Source: Thermosynechococcus sichuanensis E542 (GTDB lineage Bacteria; Cyanobacteriota; Cyanobacteriia; Thermosynechococcales; Thermosynechococcaceae). From it: 64,000 nucleotides of DNA. Position numbers and translations under genes: made by a program. Shown piece by piece: positions 9,011 to 18,893 of the stretch. Below the pieces are notes generated by a model. The model was not told the origin of the DNA, made no database searches, and worked only from the letters and a program-made list of their open reading frames with translations. Position 1 is the stretch's first letter. Every line of letters starts with the position of its first letter. The DNA lies in contig NZ_CP032152.1 of assembly GCF_003555505.1 (NCBI RefSeq), positions 2,031,001-2,095,000 on the forward strand. The letters are read 5' to 3'.

Positions 9011-10134
9011 CCGCGAGAAAGGATGTTGATCGCGCCAACTAGATCGGCGTTGGCCTCGAAGCCACATTCCACACACGCGAACCGGTCCTGGGTCTGGCGG
9101 TTGTCCGCCGACACATGGCCACAGCACGGACAGGTGCGGCTCGTGTTCTGCGGCGGAACTACCACCAACCAGCCGCCCCGCCATGCCAGCTTGTAGTCCA
9201 GTTGGCGGCAGAACTCGAACCAGCCTTGATCGAGGATGGACTTGTTTAGGCCAGCCTTGGCCCTAACGTTTCTGCCCGGTTGTTCGGTCGTGCCTGCCGC
9301 TGACTTGGACATGTTCCGTATTTGCAAGTCCTCGACACACACCACAGCGTGGTTTTTGCTGATCGCGGTCGAAATCTTGTGCAGGAAGTCTCGGCGGGCA
9401 TGGCTGATGCGGGCGTGAATGCGCTGGACACGGGCTTTCGCCTTCTTCCAGTTGTTGCTAAATTTCACTTTGCGTGAGAGTGCTTGCTGTGCCTTGCGCA
9501 AGCGCGACTCATGCCTCTTGAAGCTGTTGAGTGGCGCGTAGAACGTACCATCCGATAGCGTGGCGAACCGAGCAATGCCCATATCGATGCCGACCACGCC
9601 GCCTTGCGGGATAGGCGGCTCAACCTCGCGTTCGGTCTGGATGCTCACAAACCACTTGCCGCACGACTGGCTCACAGTGATGTTCTTCACCGCGCCTAAC
9701 ACTTCGCGGCTGTTGCGGTAACGCAGCCATCCGAGCTTTGGTAGAAACAGGCGACTGTTGGCCTGGTCCAGCTTTATCTGCTTCGGGTCGGGGTAACGGA
9801 AGCTGTCGCTCTGCCCCTTGCGCTTGAAACGCGGGAAGCTGGCTCGCTTGGCGAAGAAGTTGTTGTAAGCCCGCTCCAGGTCTTTGAGCGCCTGTTGCAG
9901 CGGATGCACAGGCGCATCGGCCAGCCAAGCAGTGTCAGAGCTATTGCGCCACTCGGTGAGCAGCTTGCACAGTCCGGCATAACCCAGCTTTTTCTCGCCT
10001 TGCTCGTAACGCGCTTTCTGCAACGCCAGCGCCTTGTTGTAGACGAACCGGCACGAGCCAGCGAAGCGGCGCATTTTGCGCTGCTGTTCACCAGTCGGCA
10101 TGAGTTCGTATCTGTAGGCTTGAAATCGTTGCAT
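8854..10134 (-). CDS. tnpB: RNA-guided endonuclease TnpB (IS605 OrfB family)
   Basis: TnpB is an RNA-guided DNA nuclease, ancestral to Cas12, that helps IS200/IS605 elements persist. The 426-residue protein appears intact. An N-terminal helix-turn-helix region (1-60) is followed by the RuvC-like core with Asp184 (GIDMGIARF), Glu268 (VCVEDLQ) and Asp364 (NADLVGAIN). A zinc finger sits between the last two (Cys335, Cys338, Cys354, Cys357). About 45 extra residues follow the last catalytic Asp. All three acidic residues and all four cysteines are present, so activity is plausible. Codon use differs from neighbouring cyanobacterial genes, suggesting import. Confidence 0.95.
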   Translation of the reverse strand: MQRFQAYRYELMPTGEQQRKMRRFAGSCRFVYNKALALQKARYEQGEKKLGYAGLCKLLTEWRNSSDTAWLADAPVHPLQQALKDLERAYNNFFAKRASFPRFKRKGQSDSFRYPDPKQIKLDQANSRLFLPKLGWLRYRNSREVLGAVKNITVSQSCGKWFVSIQTEREVEPPIPQGGVVGIDMGIARFATLSDGTFYAPLNSFKRHESRLRKAQQALSRKVKFSNNWKKAKARVQRIHARISHARRDFLHKISTAISKNHAVVCVEDLQIRNMSKSAAGTTEQPGRNVRAKAGLNKSILDQGWFEFCRQLDYKLAWRGGWLVVVPPQNTSRTCPCCGHVSADNRQTQDRFACVECGFEANADLVGAINILSRGMQKLRDEGRDTLDAFSGTAQAVSPDGLWIEPHWRSEAGTHRSESGAAQCRA

Positions 10135-10151
10135 AGCTTAATTATAAGGAG

Positions 10152-10255
10152 CGGCCCGACATCCAGAAGGGTTACTGGAAAGGCGTGCTGTGGTTGCCGT
10201 CCTACTTTGCTTCAAGCTGTGGCAGTACATCGAGCAGCAGCAGACTCCACACTGA
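10152..10255 (+). pseudogene. Relic of tnpA (IS200-type Y1 transposase), C-terminal fragment
   Basis: Reading from 10152 gives PDIQKGYWKGVLWLPSYF and then ASSCG, which matches the conserved C-terminal region of IS200 TnpA. At 10223 the frame shifts and continues as QYIEQQQTPH to a TGA at 10253-10255, the usual C-terminal end. About 25-30 bases are missing between the two parts, and everything upstream of PDIQ is gone, including the HUH motif. The relic faces away from tnpB, as in IS605. The element cannot transpose by itself. Confidence 0.8.
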
Positions 10256-10296
10256 AACCCAAAGACAAGAACGGCAACAAAGTCCGCGCTATCCTT

Positions 10297-10316
10297 CCCC
10301 GCCCTGAACGGCGGGG
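10297..10316. repeat. Left-end hairpin of the IS element
   Basis: CCCCGCC and GGCGGGG form a perfect seven-base stem around CTGAAC. It lies about 15 bases inside the inferred left end, matching subterminal hairpin placement in IS200/IS605 elements. Confidence 0.7.
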
Positions 10317-10399
10317 CTTGCCGCGCACCGGGTCAATACTGCTGTTTGGTGGGCTACTGTAACATAACGTTAGAATAGGGCAAGAATTGTAAAGTCTTC

Positions 10400-11686
10400 A
10401 TGGCAGCCTTTATCCCCTTTGTCGGTAAACCCTCTTCCCCTTGGCGATCGCTCGTGATTGGGATGATTGCTGCTGGACTGATTGGCAGTGGTGGCCTACT
10501 GTTGTGGCGATCGCGTCAAACGCCCCTTGATCTGGATCGCTACACCGTGCCGGTTCAAGACAGTCGCGATTTAGTGGCGCGGATTGCAGCCACAGGCAAG
10601 GTGGTACCGGTGCGAACCGTCAATATCAGTCCGAAACGAGCCGGCCTTCTCGCCGCCCTCTATGTTGAACAGGGCGATCAAGTGGAAGCGGGTCAAATCA
10701 TCGCCCGTATGGACAACCGCGATGAACAGGCGCAACTGGCCCAAGCCCAAGCCAACCTAGCCGATGCCATTGCCCGTCGCGATCGCGTGCTTGCCGGCAA
10801 CCGTGCTGAGGAAATAGCCCAAGCCGAAGCCCAAGTGCGAGCAGCCGCTACCCGTGCGCAATTGGCGCAAGAACGCCTGAAACGGAATGAATGGCTCGCG
10901 GCGGAGGGGGCGATTCCCCGCGATACCCTAGATGAACTAAGGGCAAACCGCGATAGCGCGATCGCCAACCTGAATGAAGCCCAAAAGCGTCTGCAACTGC
11001 TACAGCGTGGCTCCCGCCCCGAAGAAATCCGTCAAGCAGAGGCAGCCGTCGTTGCTGCCCAAGCCCAAGTCCAAGCGGCTCGTGCTGCCCTTGAAGATAC
11101 CATCATTCGCGCACCCTTCACAGGGATTATTACCCAGAAGTATGCCAATCCGGGAGCCTTTGTTACGCCGACCACGACGGCCTCTGCAACAACCTCTGCC
11201 ACTTCCACCTCCATTGTGGCGATCGCTGAGGGCTTAGAAATTCTTGCCGAAGTACCGGAAGTGGATATTGGCCAAGTGCTCGTAGGGCAACCTGTTGAAA
11301 TCCGTGCCGATGCCTATCCGGGGGAAACCTTTGAAGGGCGAGTGCGTTTAGTGGCACCGGAAGCCGTTGTCGAGCAAAATGTCACCTTCTTTCAGGTGCG
11401 GGTTTCCTTGGTGACGGGGCTAGAAAAACTGCGCTCTGGGATGAATGTGGACTTAGATTTTCTGGGGCAAAAAATTAACAATGCCCTCTTGGTGCCGACG
11501 GTGGCGATCGCCGTTGAGCGCGGTCAAACAGGTGTTTATGTTGTGGGTGAAGACAATCGGCCTAAGTTCCGCCCTGTCACAATTGGTAGCAGTTGGCAGG
11601 ATCAGACCCAGATTATCAGCGGTGTTCGTGTCGGTGAGCGGGTCTTTATTGACTTTCCTGAGCGGCTGCGGCCGAAACAGGAGTAG
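10400..11686 (+). CDS. HlyD/MacA-type periplasmic adaptor (membrane fusion protein)
   Basis: This is a membrane fusion protein that links an inner-membrane exporter to an outer-membrane channel. One membrane helix lies near residues 18-36. The biotinyl-lipoyl half-motifs flank a long Ala/Gln/Arg-rich coiled-coil hairpin (about 105-225), followed by IIRAPFTGIITQK and a beta-barrel domain. The length is 428 residues. No transporter is adjacent, so the partner is elsewhere; a MacB/LolD-type ATPase at 41186 in this window is one possibility but is unproven. The gene lies 68 bases from the IS edge. The VOC gene starts two bases after its stop. Confidence 0.9.
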   Translation: MAAFIPFVGKPSSPWRSLVIGMIAAGLIGSGGLLLWRSRQTPLDLDRYTVPVQDSRDLVARIAATGKVVPVRTVNISPKRAGLLAALYVEQGDQVEAGQIIARMDNRDEQAQLAQAQANLADAIARRDRVLAGNRAEEIAQAEAQVRAAATRAQLAQERLKRNEWLAAEGAIPRDTLDELRANRDSAIANLNEAQKRLQLLQRGSRPEEIRQAEAAVVAAQAQVQAARAALEDTIIRAPFTGIITQKYANPGAFVTPTTTASATTSATSTSIVAIAEGLEILAEVPEVDIGQVLVGQPVEIRADAYPGETFEGRVRLVAPEAVVEQNVTFFQVRVSLVTGLEKLRSGMNVDLDFLGQKINNALLVPTVAIAVERGQTGVYVVGEDNRPKFRPVTIGSSWQDQTQIISGVRVGERVFIDFPERLRPKQE

Positions 11687-11688
11687 CT

Positions 11689-12114
11689 ATGGGCTTGCAC
11701 CACGTTTCCATTCGCACAGCCAATATTCAGCGGGCGATCGCCTTCTATGAATGCCTTGGCTTCACGATGGATGTCCGCTTTACCACGGGCTATACCCTTG
11801 CCTGTTGGCTCAAGGGCTGGCACACCCGCCTCGAACTGCTGCAAGTTCCTGAACCCCAGCCGCCTGCGGATCCCTTCCACGATGAGCACTACGTCGGCTA
11901 CTACCATCTTTCTTTTGATCTTAGTGACCATCCTGATCCCCTTGAAACATGGCTCAATCAGGTGGCAGAAACATTAAAGGCGCGCAATTTACCCTTTGAG
12001 GTATTGCTGAAGCCCACTCAGCAGGTGATTGGTTCCCACCTCTATCACGTCGCTTTTATTCGTGACTGCGATGGCTTGCCCCTTGAATTTTTGCAGTGTC
12101 TGGGTGCCTGCTGA
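11689..12114 (+). CDS. VOC (glyoxalase/bleomycin-resistance) family protein
   Basis: This 141-residue protein has the paired beta-alpha-beta-beta-beta fold of the vicinal-oxygen-chelate superfamily. Visible features are the start HHVSIRTANIQRAIAFYECLGF, the centre YYHLSFDLSD, and the C-terminal HVAFIRDCDGLPLEFLQ, with the metal-ligand-type His and Glu residues. The ending DGLPLEF resembles lactoylglutathione lyase, but the substrate cannot be fixed. The start is two bases after the HlyD-like gene, so it is in an operon with it. Confidence 0.85.
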   Translation: MGLHHVSIRTANIQRAIAFYECLGFTMDVRFTTGYTLACWLKGWHTRLELLQVPEPQPPADPFHDEHYVGYYHLSFDLSDHPDPLETWLNQVAETLKARNLPFEVLLKPTQQVIGSHLYHVAFIRDCDGLPLEFLQCLGAC

Positions 12115-12169
12115 GGCCTAAACGCCGATAAAATAAGGGGGTTGAGAGATTTTTGGGTCGTATAAAGGC

Positions 12170-13669
12170 ATGCAACTGCAAACGATAACTACAGCCATTC
12201 CCGACTGGTCGGGGGATTTACTGGCGATCGCCGTCTTTCAAACGGAAGGCATCCTCACCCTCACTGACCCCTATACGACCCTCGATCAACGTCTCAACGG
12301 TCTATTGCAAGAACTGATCAACGAAGGGGAATTTCAAGGCAAATCCGGTACCTCTTTGCTGATGCGCCTCCTACCCAACTTTCCCATTAAGAAACTCCTC
12401 CTTGTGGGCTTGGGCAATCGCGATGACTTTAACCTAGACACCCTGCGCCGCACTGCTGCGACCATTGCCCGTACGGCTCGCCGTGAACGCGCAAAAACAT
12501 TAGGCATGGCACTGCCCCGTGAGACTTTAGAGGCGGCGGATGCTGCCCAAGCCATTGCCGAAGGAACGCTCCTTGCCCTTCACAGCGATGTCCGCTTCAA
12601 GTCAGATCCCGAAGCCCGCAAGCTTCTGCCCTATCCCGAATCCGTCAGCCTGTTGGGTTTAGGAGAGCAAACAGTGGCCGTGACCCGTGCCCAGCAGATT
12701 TGCGAGGGCGTGATTTTGGCTCGCGAGCTGGTGAATGCCCCAGCTAATGAAGTGACGCCTGTGACTCTGGCAGAAACAGCTCAGCAACTCGCTGCCACCT
12801 ATGGCCTGACGGCAAAAATTTTGGAGCGCGACGAATGTGCTGCCCTTGGCATGGGTGCCTTTTTGGGCGTGGCTCAAGCCTCTGATTTACCACCGAAATT
12901 TATCCACCTTACCTATACACCCAGTGGTACTGTGCAGAAGAAAATTGCTCTTGTTGGTAAGGGGTTAACGTTTGATTCCGGTGGTCTCAACCTCAAGACC
13001 CAAGGGGGCATTGAAACCATGAAAATGGACATGGGGGGAGCGGCAGCCGTTTTGGGGACGGCCAAGGTCATTGGTCAACTTAAACCTGCTGGCATTGAAG
13101 TCCATTTTATTATTGCTGCCACCGAAAATATGATCAGTGGCCGTGCCATGCATCCGGGGGATATTCTCACCGCCTCCAACGGTAAAACCATCGAGGTCAA
13201 CAACACCGATGCTGAAGGCCGCCTCACCCTTGCCGATGCCCTTGTCTATGCCGAAAAACTGGGTGTAGATGCCATTGTGGATTTGGCAACGCTGACGGGT
13301 GCCTGTATTGTTGCCTTGGGAGACAATATTGCCGGTCTTTGGAGCAATAATTCAGAATTGGCGCAAGCCCTACAACAGGCTAGCGATCGCTCCGGTGAGA
13401 AAGTCTGGCAAATGCCCCTTGAAAATAAGTACTTTGAGGGCATGAAATCCCAAGTGGCGGATATGAAAAACACAGGTCCGCGATCGGCGGGTTCAATTAC
13501 CGCTGCCTTATTTCTTCAACAATTTGTCGATCACACCCCTTGGGCACACCTTGATATTGCTGGCCCCGTCTGGACGGAAAAAGAGGATGGCTATAATAAT
13601 CCCTGTGGGACAGGCTACCCTGTACGTACCTTGGTGGAGTGGTTATGCAGCCTCACTGATAGAAACTGA
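12170..13669 (+). CDS. pepA: Leucyl aminopeptidase (M17) PepA
   Basis: This cytosolic dizinc or dimanganese aminopeptidase removes N-terminal residues from peptides. The M17 signature NTDAEGRL lies near residue 345. Metal-ligand and catalytic regions [10 protein letters not shown] and MKMDMGGAA precede it. The length of 499 residues is typical, with an N-terminal regulatory domain of about 170 residues. rsmE begins directly at the base after its stop codon. PepA can also bind DNA in enterobacteria, but nothing in this sequence speaks to that. Confidence 0.96.
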   Translation: MQLQTITTAIPDWSGDLLAIAVFQTEGILTLTDPYTTLDQRLNGLLQELINEGEFQGKSGTSLLMRLLPNFPIKKLLLVGLGNRDDFNLDTLRRTAATIARTARRERAKTLGMALPRETLEAADAAQAIAEGTLLALHSDVRFKSDPEARKLLPYPESVSLLGLGEQTVAVTRAQQICEGVILARELVNAPANEVTPVTLAETAQQLAATYGLTAKILERDECAALGMGAFLGVAQASDLPPKFIHLTYTPSGTVQKKIALVGKGLTFDSGGLNLKTQGGIETMKMDMGGAAAVLGTAKVIGQLKPAGIEVHFIIAATENMISGRAMHPGDILTASNGKTIEVNNTDAEGRLTLADALVYAEKLGVDAIVDLATLTGACIVALGDNIAGLWSNNSELAQALQQASDRSGEKVWQMPLENKYFEGMKSQVADMKNTGPRSAGSITAALFLQQFVDHTPWAHLDIAGPVWTEKEDGYNNPCGTGYPVRTLVEWLCSLTDRN

Positions 13670-14398
13670 ATGCGATCGCCCCAACGGCTCATTGTTCAAG
13701 CGGGCCAAATTCTAGACCAGTGCGTCAACCTGACTGCCGAGCAGCAGCATTATCTGTATCATGTGTTGCGCCTTAAACCAGGAGATGAACTCTGGATTCT
13801 TGATGGTCAGGGTCAGCGGTGGCTTGGGGAGATTCAGAAAAACACCGTCAAGCTATTACACCCTGATTACCCTGAGACGGAACTTGATGCTGAGATTATT
13901 CTCTGTCTAGCTCTACTGAAGGCGGCAAACTTTGAGCAAGTGCTGCAACAGGCAACGGAATTGGGGGTTAAGCGCATCATTCCCATTCAAACGGCGCGAT
14001 CGCTCCTGCAACCTAGTACCCATAAATACCAGCGTTGGCAGCGCATTCTCCAAGAGGCTGCCGAGCAAAGTGAGCGTCTTTACGTCCCTACCCTCAGTGA
14101 TCCCCTTTCCGTTGCCGAAATGGTCAGCCTCACCCCCAAGGGCTACGTTGCGAGTTTGAATGCCTCACCGCTCCTGTGGGACTGCTTGCCCCAGATGGAT
14201 TTATCTCAGCCAATTTATCTGGCGATCGGACCAGAGGGGGGATGGACTGCCTCGGAGCTAGAGCAGGTCTTGGCCGCTGGTTGGCAAGCCTTTTCCTTGG
14301 GGCGGCGTACCCTGCGAGCCGTCACCGCCGCGATCGCCAGCCTGACCCTAGTGAGCCATTACACTGAGAGGCACTGCACAACGACACAACAGCATTGA
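13670..14398 (+). CDS. rsmE: 16S rRNA (uracil-1498-N3)-methyltransferase RsmE
   Basis: RsmE methylates U1498 of 16S rRNA using S-adenosylmethionine. It is a SPOUT/trefoil-knot methyltransferase with an N-terminal PUA-like domain (1-70). The SAM-binding knot shows AIGPEGGWT near residue 187 and SLGRRTLRAVTAA near 210. The length of 242 residues is normal. The ATG abuts the pepA TGA, so translation is likely coupled. Its stop overlaps the -35 element of the str operon promoter. Confidence 0.94.
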   Translation: MRSPQRLIVQAGQILDQCVNLTAEQQHYLYHVLRLKPGDELWILDGQGQRWLGEIQKNTVKLLHPDYPETELDAEIILCLALLKAANFEQVLQQATELGVKRIIPIQTARSLLQPSTHKYQRWQRILQEAAEQSERLYVPTLSDPLSVAEMVSLTPKGYVASLNASPLLWDCLPQMDLSQPIYLAIGPEGGWTASELEQVLAAGWQAFSLGRRTLRAVTAAIASLTLVSHYTERHCTTTQQH

Positions 14399-14424
14399 CA
14401 ACGCGACGGCTAGCTCGATACACT
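14395..14424 (+). promoter_or_regulatory. Sigma70-type promoter of the str operon
   Basis: A perfect -35 box TTGACA (14395-14400) is followed after 18 bases by TACACT (14419-14424). This predicts a start near 14431, 24 bases before the rpsL ATG. The -35 box overlaps the rsmE stop codon. Confidence 0.65.
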
Positions 14425-14454
14425 AGAAGTTCGGTGAAATTAACGTAAGCAGCA

Positions 14455-14859
14455 ATGCCCACCATCCAGCAACTGATCCGCCAAGAGCGGGAACTGTTGA
14501 AAAAGAAAACAAAATCTCCTGCCCTCAAAAGCTGCCCCCAGCGGCGTGGGGTGTGCACACGGGTCTATACCACAACCCCCAAAAAGCCCAACTCTGCCCT
14601 GCGCAAAGTGGCACGGGTACGCTTAACCTCTGGCTTTGAGGTCACCGCTTATATTCCGGGAATTGGCCACAATTTGCAGGAGCACTCTGTGGTGATGATT
14701 CGCGGCGGTCGGGTCAAAGATTTGCCCGGTGTGCGCTACCACATTATTCGGGGCACGCTGGATACCGCGGGTGTCAAAGACCGTAAGCAAGGTCGCTCTA
14801 AATACGGTGCCAAGCGCCCCAAACCCGGTGAGGCTGCTGCTACCGGTAAGAAAAAATAA
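14455..14859 (+). CDS. rpsL: Ribosomal protein S12
   Basis: S12 is a 30S protein at the decoding centre that contacts the codon-anticodon helix. The N-terminus [13 protein letters not shown] and the loop [18 protein letters not shown] are diagnostic. Lys in KKPNS and in the later [11 protein letters not shown] loop are the classic streptomycin-resistance positions and look wild type. The protein has 134 residues with a basic tail. It is the first gene of the rpsL-rpsG-fusA-tuf cluster. Confidence 0.98.
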   Translation: MPTIQQLIRQERELLKKKTKSPALKSCPQRRGVCTRVYTTTPKKPNSALRKVARVRLTSGFEVTAYIPGIGHNLQEHSVVMIRGGRVKDLPGVRYHIIRGTLDTAGVKDRKQGRSKYGAKRPKPGEAAATGKKK

Positions 14860-14923
14860 TTTCCGTTCTCTTATCTCCTTGAGTTGAAACCCTAAACTTC
14901 ACTAGAGCAAACAGCAAACACCT

Positions 14924-15394
14924 ATGTCTCGTCGCACTCGCGCTCAAAAACGGCCTACTGCCCCTGATCCGGTCTATAACAACGTGCTGGTGAGTATGTT
15001 GATCCAGCGGGTTATGCTCAATGGCAAAAAATCCCTTGCCAGCCGCATTGTCTATGATGCAATGAAAACCGTACAGGAGCGCACCGGCGAAGATGCTCTG
15101 CAAGTTTTTGAGCGTGCTGTGAAAAACGCAACGCCCCTAGTGGAAGTGAAAGCCCGCCGTGTGGGGGGTGCCACCTACCAAGTGCCCATGGAAGTCCGTC
15201 CCGATCGCGGGGTCGCCTTGGCCTTGCGCTGGTTAGTGCAATTTTCCCGCAAACGAGCTGGCCGTTCGATGTCAGCCAAGCTGGCCAATGAATTGATGGA
15301 TGCCGCCAACGAAACCGGGAGCACTATTCGTAAACGGGAAGAAACCCACAAGATGGCAGAAGCCAACAAGGCCTTTGCCCACTATCGCTACTAA
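14924..15394 (+). CDS. rpsG: Ribosomal protein S7
   Basis: S7 nucleates assembly of the 16S 3' domain and forms part of the mRNA exit channel. The 156-residue length and the ends ([10 protein letters not shown] start, [11 protein letters not shown] end) match bacterial and plastid S7. Conserved VGGATYQVP and [13 protein letters not shown] are present. It follows rpsL by 64 bases and precedes fusA by 74. Confidence 0.98.
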   Translation: MSRRTRAQKRPTAPDPVYNNVLVSMLIQRVMLNGKKSLASRIVYDAMKTVQERTGEDALQVFERAVKNATPLVEVKARRVGGATYQVPMEVRPDRGVALALRWLVQFSRKRAGRSMSAKLANELMDAANETGSTIRKREETHKMAEANKAFAHYRY

Positions 15395-15468
15395 ACCGTC
15401 ACACGGTTCAAGAGTTGGATACAATTATTTAAGAATTCTAACGTAATGCAACAAACAAGGAGGTAGCT

Positions 15469-17544
15469 GTGGCACGGACGACCCCGCTAGAGCGAGTGCG
15501 AAACATTGGGATTGCCGCTCACATTGATGCGGGTAAAACAACCACAACTGAACGTATTCTTTTCTATTCCGGTGTGGTGCACAAAATTGGCGAGGTGCAC
15601 GAGGGTACCACGGTTACCGACTGGATGGAACAGGAGCGGGAGCGGGGCATCACCATTACAGCAGCCGCCATTAGCACCTCTTGGAAAGACCACCAGATCA
15701 ACATTATTGACACCCCTGGTCACGTGGACTTCACGATTGAGGTGGAGCGCTCCATGCGGGTTCTCGATGGGGTAATTGCGGTATTCTGCTCCGTCGGTGG
15801 TGTGCAACCGCAATCGGAAACCGTGTGGCGGCAAGCGGATCGCTACAGTGTCCCGCGCATCGTCTTTGTCAACAAAATGGATCGCACTGGGGCAAACTTC
15901 TACAAAGTCTATGACCAGATTCGCGATCGCCTGCGGGCCAATGCCGTGCCCATTCAGTTGCCCATTGGTGCTGAAGATCAGTTTGTGGGCATTGTTGATC
16001 TGGTGCGCATGCGCGCCAAAATCTACAAAGATGACCTTGGCAAGGAAATCGAAGACACGGAAATTCCTGCCGAAATGACTGAACTGGCGCAAGAGTATCG
16101 CACCAAGCTCATTGAGGCGGTTGCCGAAACCGATGATGCCCTCATGGAAAAATACTTTGAGGGAGAAGAACTCACCGAAGAGGAAATCCGCGCCGCCCTA
16201 CGCCAAGGGACGATCGCTGGCACCATTGTGCCGATGCTTTGCGGTTCTGCTTTCAAAAATAAAGGCGTGCAATTGCTCCTTGATGCCGTCGTGGACTATC
16301 TGCCCTCGCCTATTGATATTCCAGCGATTAAAGGTCATCTTCCCGATGGCACAGAGGTAGAACGCGCTGCCGACGACGATCAACCCCTAGCGGCACTGGC
16401 CTTCAAGATCATGTCGGATCCCTATGGCCGCCTGACCTTCGTGCGCGTTTATTCCGGTGTTCTCAAAAAAGGTAGCTATGTGCTCAATGCCACCAAGGGC
16501 AAAAAAGAGCGCATCTCTCGTTTAATTGTGCTCAAAGCCGATGAGCGGATTGAGGTGGATGAACTGCGAGCCGGCGATTTAGGAGCCGCTTTGGGTCTGA
16601 AGGAAACCTTCACGGGAGATACCCTCTGCGATGAAAGCTCGCCCGTGATCCTTGAATCGCTGTACATTCCCGAGCCAGTCATTTCCGTGGCTGTGGAACC
16701 CAAAACCAAGCAGGACATGGAGAAACTCTCCAAAGCCCTGCAAGCCCTCTCTGAGGAAGACCCTACCTTCCGCGTCAGCGTTGATCCTGAAACCAACCAA
16801 ACCGTGATTGCAGGGATGGGGGAACTGCACCTCGAGATCCTTGTGGATCGGATGCAGCGGGAGTTCAAAGTGGAAGCCAATATTGGCCAACCCCAAGTGG
16901 CCTACCGCGAAACGATTCGCAAACCTGTCCGTGCCGAAGGCAAGTTCATTCGTCAAAGTGGCGGTAAAGGCCAGTATGGTCACGTTGTGATTGAAGTCGA
17001 GCCTGCCGATCCCGGCACCGGCTTTGAGTTTGTCTCCAAAATTGTGGGTGGTGTCGTACCCAAAGAGTACATTCCACCCGCTGAGCAGGGGATGAAGGAA
17101 GCCTGTGAATCGGGGATTTTGGCAGGGTACCCAGTGATTGACCTCAAGGTCACATTAGTGGATGGCTCCTACCACGAGGTGGACTCCTCAGAGATGGCCT
17201 TCAAAATTGCTGGCTCTATGGCCATTAAAGAGGCAGTGATGAAAGCCAATCCAGTGCTGCTAGAGCCAATGATGAAGGTCGAGGTCGAGGTTCCAGAAGA
17301 ATTCCTTGGGACAGTGATGGGAGACTTGATTGCCCGTCGCGGTCAAATTGAGGGACAAACCGTGGAAAATGGCATTGCCAAAGTGACGGCAAAAGTCCCT
17401 CTCGAACGGATGTTTGGTTATGCCACTGACATTCGCTCGAATACCCAAGGTCGGGGAATTTTCTCGATGGAATTTAGCCATTACGAGGAAGTCCCCCGTA
17501 ATGTGGCTGAGGCGATCATTGCCAAAAATAAAGGGAACGCATAG
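15469..17544 (+). CDS. fusA: Translation elongation factor G
   Basis: EF-G is the GTPase that moves tRNAs and mRNA through the ribosome after peptide transfer. The GTP-binding P-loop [15 protein letters not shown] is near residue 17. It is followed by the switch region [18 protein letters not shown] and NKMDRTGA. Domains II-V follow, and the length is 691 residues. The start is GTG, preceded by AAGGAGG (15456 region), a strong ribosome-binding site. tuf lies 17 bases downstream. Confidence 0.98.
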   Translation: MARTTPLERVRNIGIAAHIDAGKTTTTERILFYSGVVHKIGEVHEGTTVTDWMEQERERGITITAAAISTSWKDHQINIIDTPGHVDFTIEVERSMRVLDGVIAVFCSVGGVQPQSETVWRQADRYSVPRIVFVNKMDRTGANFYKVYDQIRDRLRANAVPIQLPIGAEDQFVGIVDLVRMRAKIYKDDLGKEIEDTEIPAEMTELAQEYRTKLIEAVAETDDALMEKYFEGEELTEEEIRAALRQGTIAGTIVPMLCGSAFKNKGVQLLLDAVVDYLPSPIDIPAIKGHLPDGTEVERAADDDQPLAALAFKIMSDPYGRLTFVRVYSGVLKKGSYVLNATKGKKERISRLIVLKADERIEVDELRAGDLGAALGLKETFTGDTLCDESSPVILESLYIPEPVISVAVEPKTKQDMEKLSKALQALSEEDPTFRVSVDPETNQTVIAGMGELHLEILVDRMQREFKVEANIGQPQVAYRETIRKPVRAEGKFIRQSGGKGQYGHVVIEVEPADPGTGFEFVSKIVGGVVPKEYIPPAEQGMKEACESGILAGYPVIDLKVTLVDGSYHEVDSSEMAFKIAGSMAIKEAVMKANPVLLEPMMKVEVEVPEEFLGTVMGDLIARRGQIEGQTVENGIAKVTAKVPLERMFGYATDIRSNTQGRGIFSMEFSHYEEVPRNVAEAIIAKNKGNA

Positions 17545-17561
17545 TCTATACGAGGAACAAC

Positions 17562-18791
17562 ATGGCACGCGCTAAATTTGAACGAACCAAACCCCACGTT
17601 AACATTGGTACGATTGGTCACGTTGACCACGGTAAAACCACGCTGACCGCAGCCATCACCATGACACTGGCTGCCCAGGGGAAAGCTCAGGCTCGCAAAT
17701 ATGATGAAATTGACGCTGCACCTGAGGAAAAAGCCCGTGGGATTACCATCAACACGGCTCACGTGGAGTACGAGACCGAAAAACGCCACTACGCCCACGT
17801 GGATTGCCCCGGCCACGCTGACTATGTGAAAAACATGATCACCGGTGCTGCCCAAATGGACGGTGCCATTCTGGTGGTGGCCGCCACTGACGGTGCAATG
17901 CCCCAAACCAAGGAGCACATTCTCTTGGCGCGTCAGGTCGGGGTGCCCAGCATCGTTGTCTTCCTGAACAAAGTGGATATGGTGGACGACGAAGAATTGC
18001 TGGAGCTGGTGGAATTGGAACTGCGGGAACTCCTCAATCAGTATGAATTCCCCGGCGATGAAGTGCCCATTATCCGTGGTTCGGGTCTGAAGGCTCTTGA
18101 GGCGATGACCGCCAATCCGAAAACCCTACGTGGTGAAAATGAGTGGGTAGATAAAATCTATGAGCTAATGGATGCGGTCGATAACTACATTCCCACCCCT
18201 GAGCGGGATGTGGATAAGCCCTTCCTGATGGCCGTAGAAGATGTGTTCTCTATTACCGGTCGTGGTACGGTGGCCACGGGGCGGATTGAGCGCGGTCGCA
18301 TTAAACTTAACGAAACCGTTGAACTCGTGGGTCTGCGGGAAACTCGGACAACGACGGTTACCGGCATTGAAATGTTTAAGAAGAGCCTCGAAGAGGGGAT
18401 TGCCGGTGACAACGCGGGTCTGCTCCTGCGCGGTCTGAAAAAAGAGGATGTGGAACGGGGAATGGTGATTGCCAAACCCGGCTCCATTACGCCCCACACT
18501 AAATTTGAGGGTGAAGTGTACGTGCTCACTGAAAAAGAGGGAGGTCGGAAAACACCCTTCTTTGCGGGTTATCGTCCTCAGTTCTATGTGCGCACCACCG
18601 ATGTGACTGGTACCATTACTGCTTTCACTGCTGACGATGGTAGCGCTGCTGAAATGGTGATGCCTGGTGACCGTGTCAAAATGACCGTGGAACTGATCCA
18701 GCCCATTGCCATTGAGCAGGGGATGCGCTTTGCCATCCGTGAGGGTGGGCGTACGATTGGTGCCGGTGTTGTCTCCAAAATCATCGAGTAG
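17562..18791 (+). CDS. tuf: Translation elongation factor Tu
   Basis: EF-Tu is the GTPase that delivers aminoacyl-tRNA to the ribosome. The P-loop is [13 protein letters not shown], with [12 protein letters not shown] and NKVDMVDD for GTP binding. The length of 409 residues, with a short insertion relative to E. coli, is typical of cyanobacteria and plastids. A strong terminator follows, which separates it from rpsJ. Confidence 0.98.
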   Translation: MARAKFERTKPHVNIGTIGHVDHGKTTLTAAITMTLAAQGKAQARKYDEIDAAPEEKARGITINTAHVEYETEKRHYAHVDCPGHADYVKNMITGAAQMDGAILVVAATDGAMPQTKEHILLARQVGVPSIVVFLNKVDMVDDEELLELVELELRELLNQYEFPGDEVPIIRGSGLKALEAMTANPKTLRGENEWVDKIYELMDAVDNYIPTPERDVDKPFLMAVEDVFSITGRGTVATGRIERGRIKLNETVELVGLRETRTTTVTGIEMFKKSLEEGIAGDNAGLLLRGLKKEDVERGMVIAKPGSITPHTKFEGEVYVLTEKEGGRKTPFFAGYRPQFYVRTTDVTGTITAFTADDGSAAEMVMPGDRVKMTVELIQPIAIEQGMRFAIREGGRTIGAGVVSKIIE

Positions 18792-18802
18792 TTGATACTT
18801 GC

Positions 18803-18841
18803 GGCCGTTAGCCTGTTCGTAGGGTTGGCGGCCTTTTTTTG
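18803..18841 (+). terminator. Rho-independent terminator after tuf
   Basis: GGCCG (18803-18807) pairs with CGGCC (18829-18833), extended by weaker inner pairs. A run of seven T follows. It would end the str transcript 12 bases after the tuf stop and make rpsJ depend on readthrough or its own promoter. Confidence 0.85.
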
Positions 18842-18893
18842 TCTAAAATTTTGTCGGATTATCTCTGAACCTTGACAAGTAAGGAAGACTCCT

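Larger units (their letters stand above)
8811..10331 (-). mobile_element. IS200/IS605-type insertion element with TnpB and a truncated tnpA
   Basis: The element lies between avtA and the HlyD-like gene. It carries tnpB on the minus strand, a tnpA relic on the plus strand and a hairpin near each end. The bounds are inferred by family logic. On the minus strand the right end finishes in TCAA (TTGA at 8811-8814) and the left end abuts TTGAC (GTCAA at 10332-10336), a pentamer of the kind used as IS605-family target. There is no target duplication, as expected for single-strand transposition. It has no HIP1 octamer in 1.5 kb and a different base style, so it is probably recently acquired. Confidence 0.85.

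Noticed and set aside
8799..9038. Small reverse frame at the end of the IS element
   Set aside because: It overlaps tnpB and the end hairpin out of frame.
15487..16092. 201-codon reverse frame inside fusA
   Set aside because: It is antisense to the conserved GTPase domain, where the plus-strand protein is beyond doubt.
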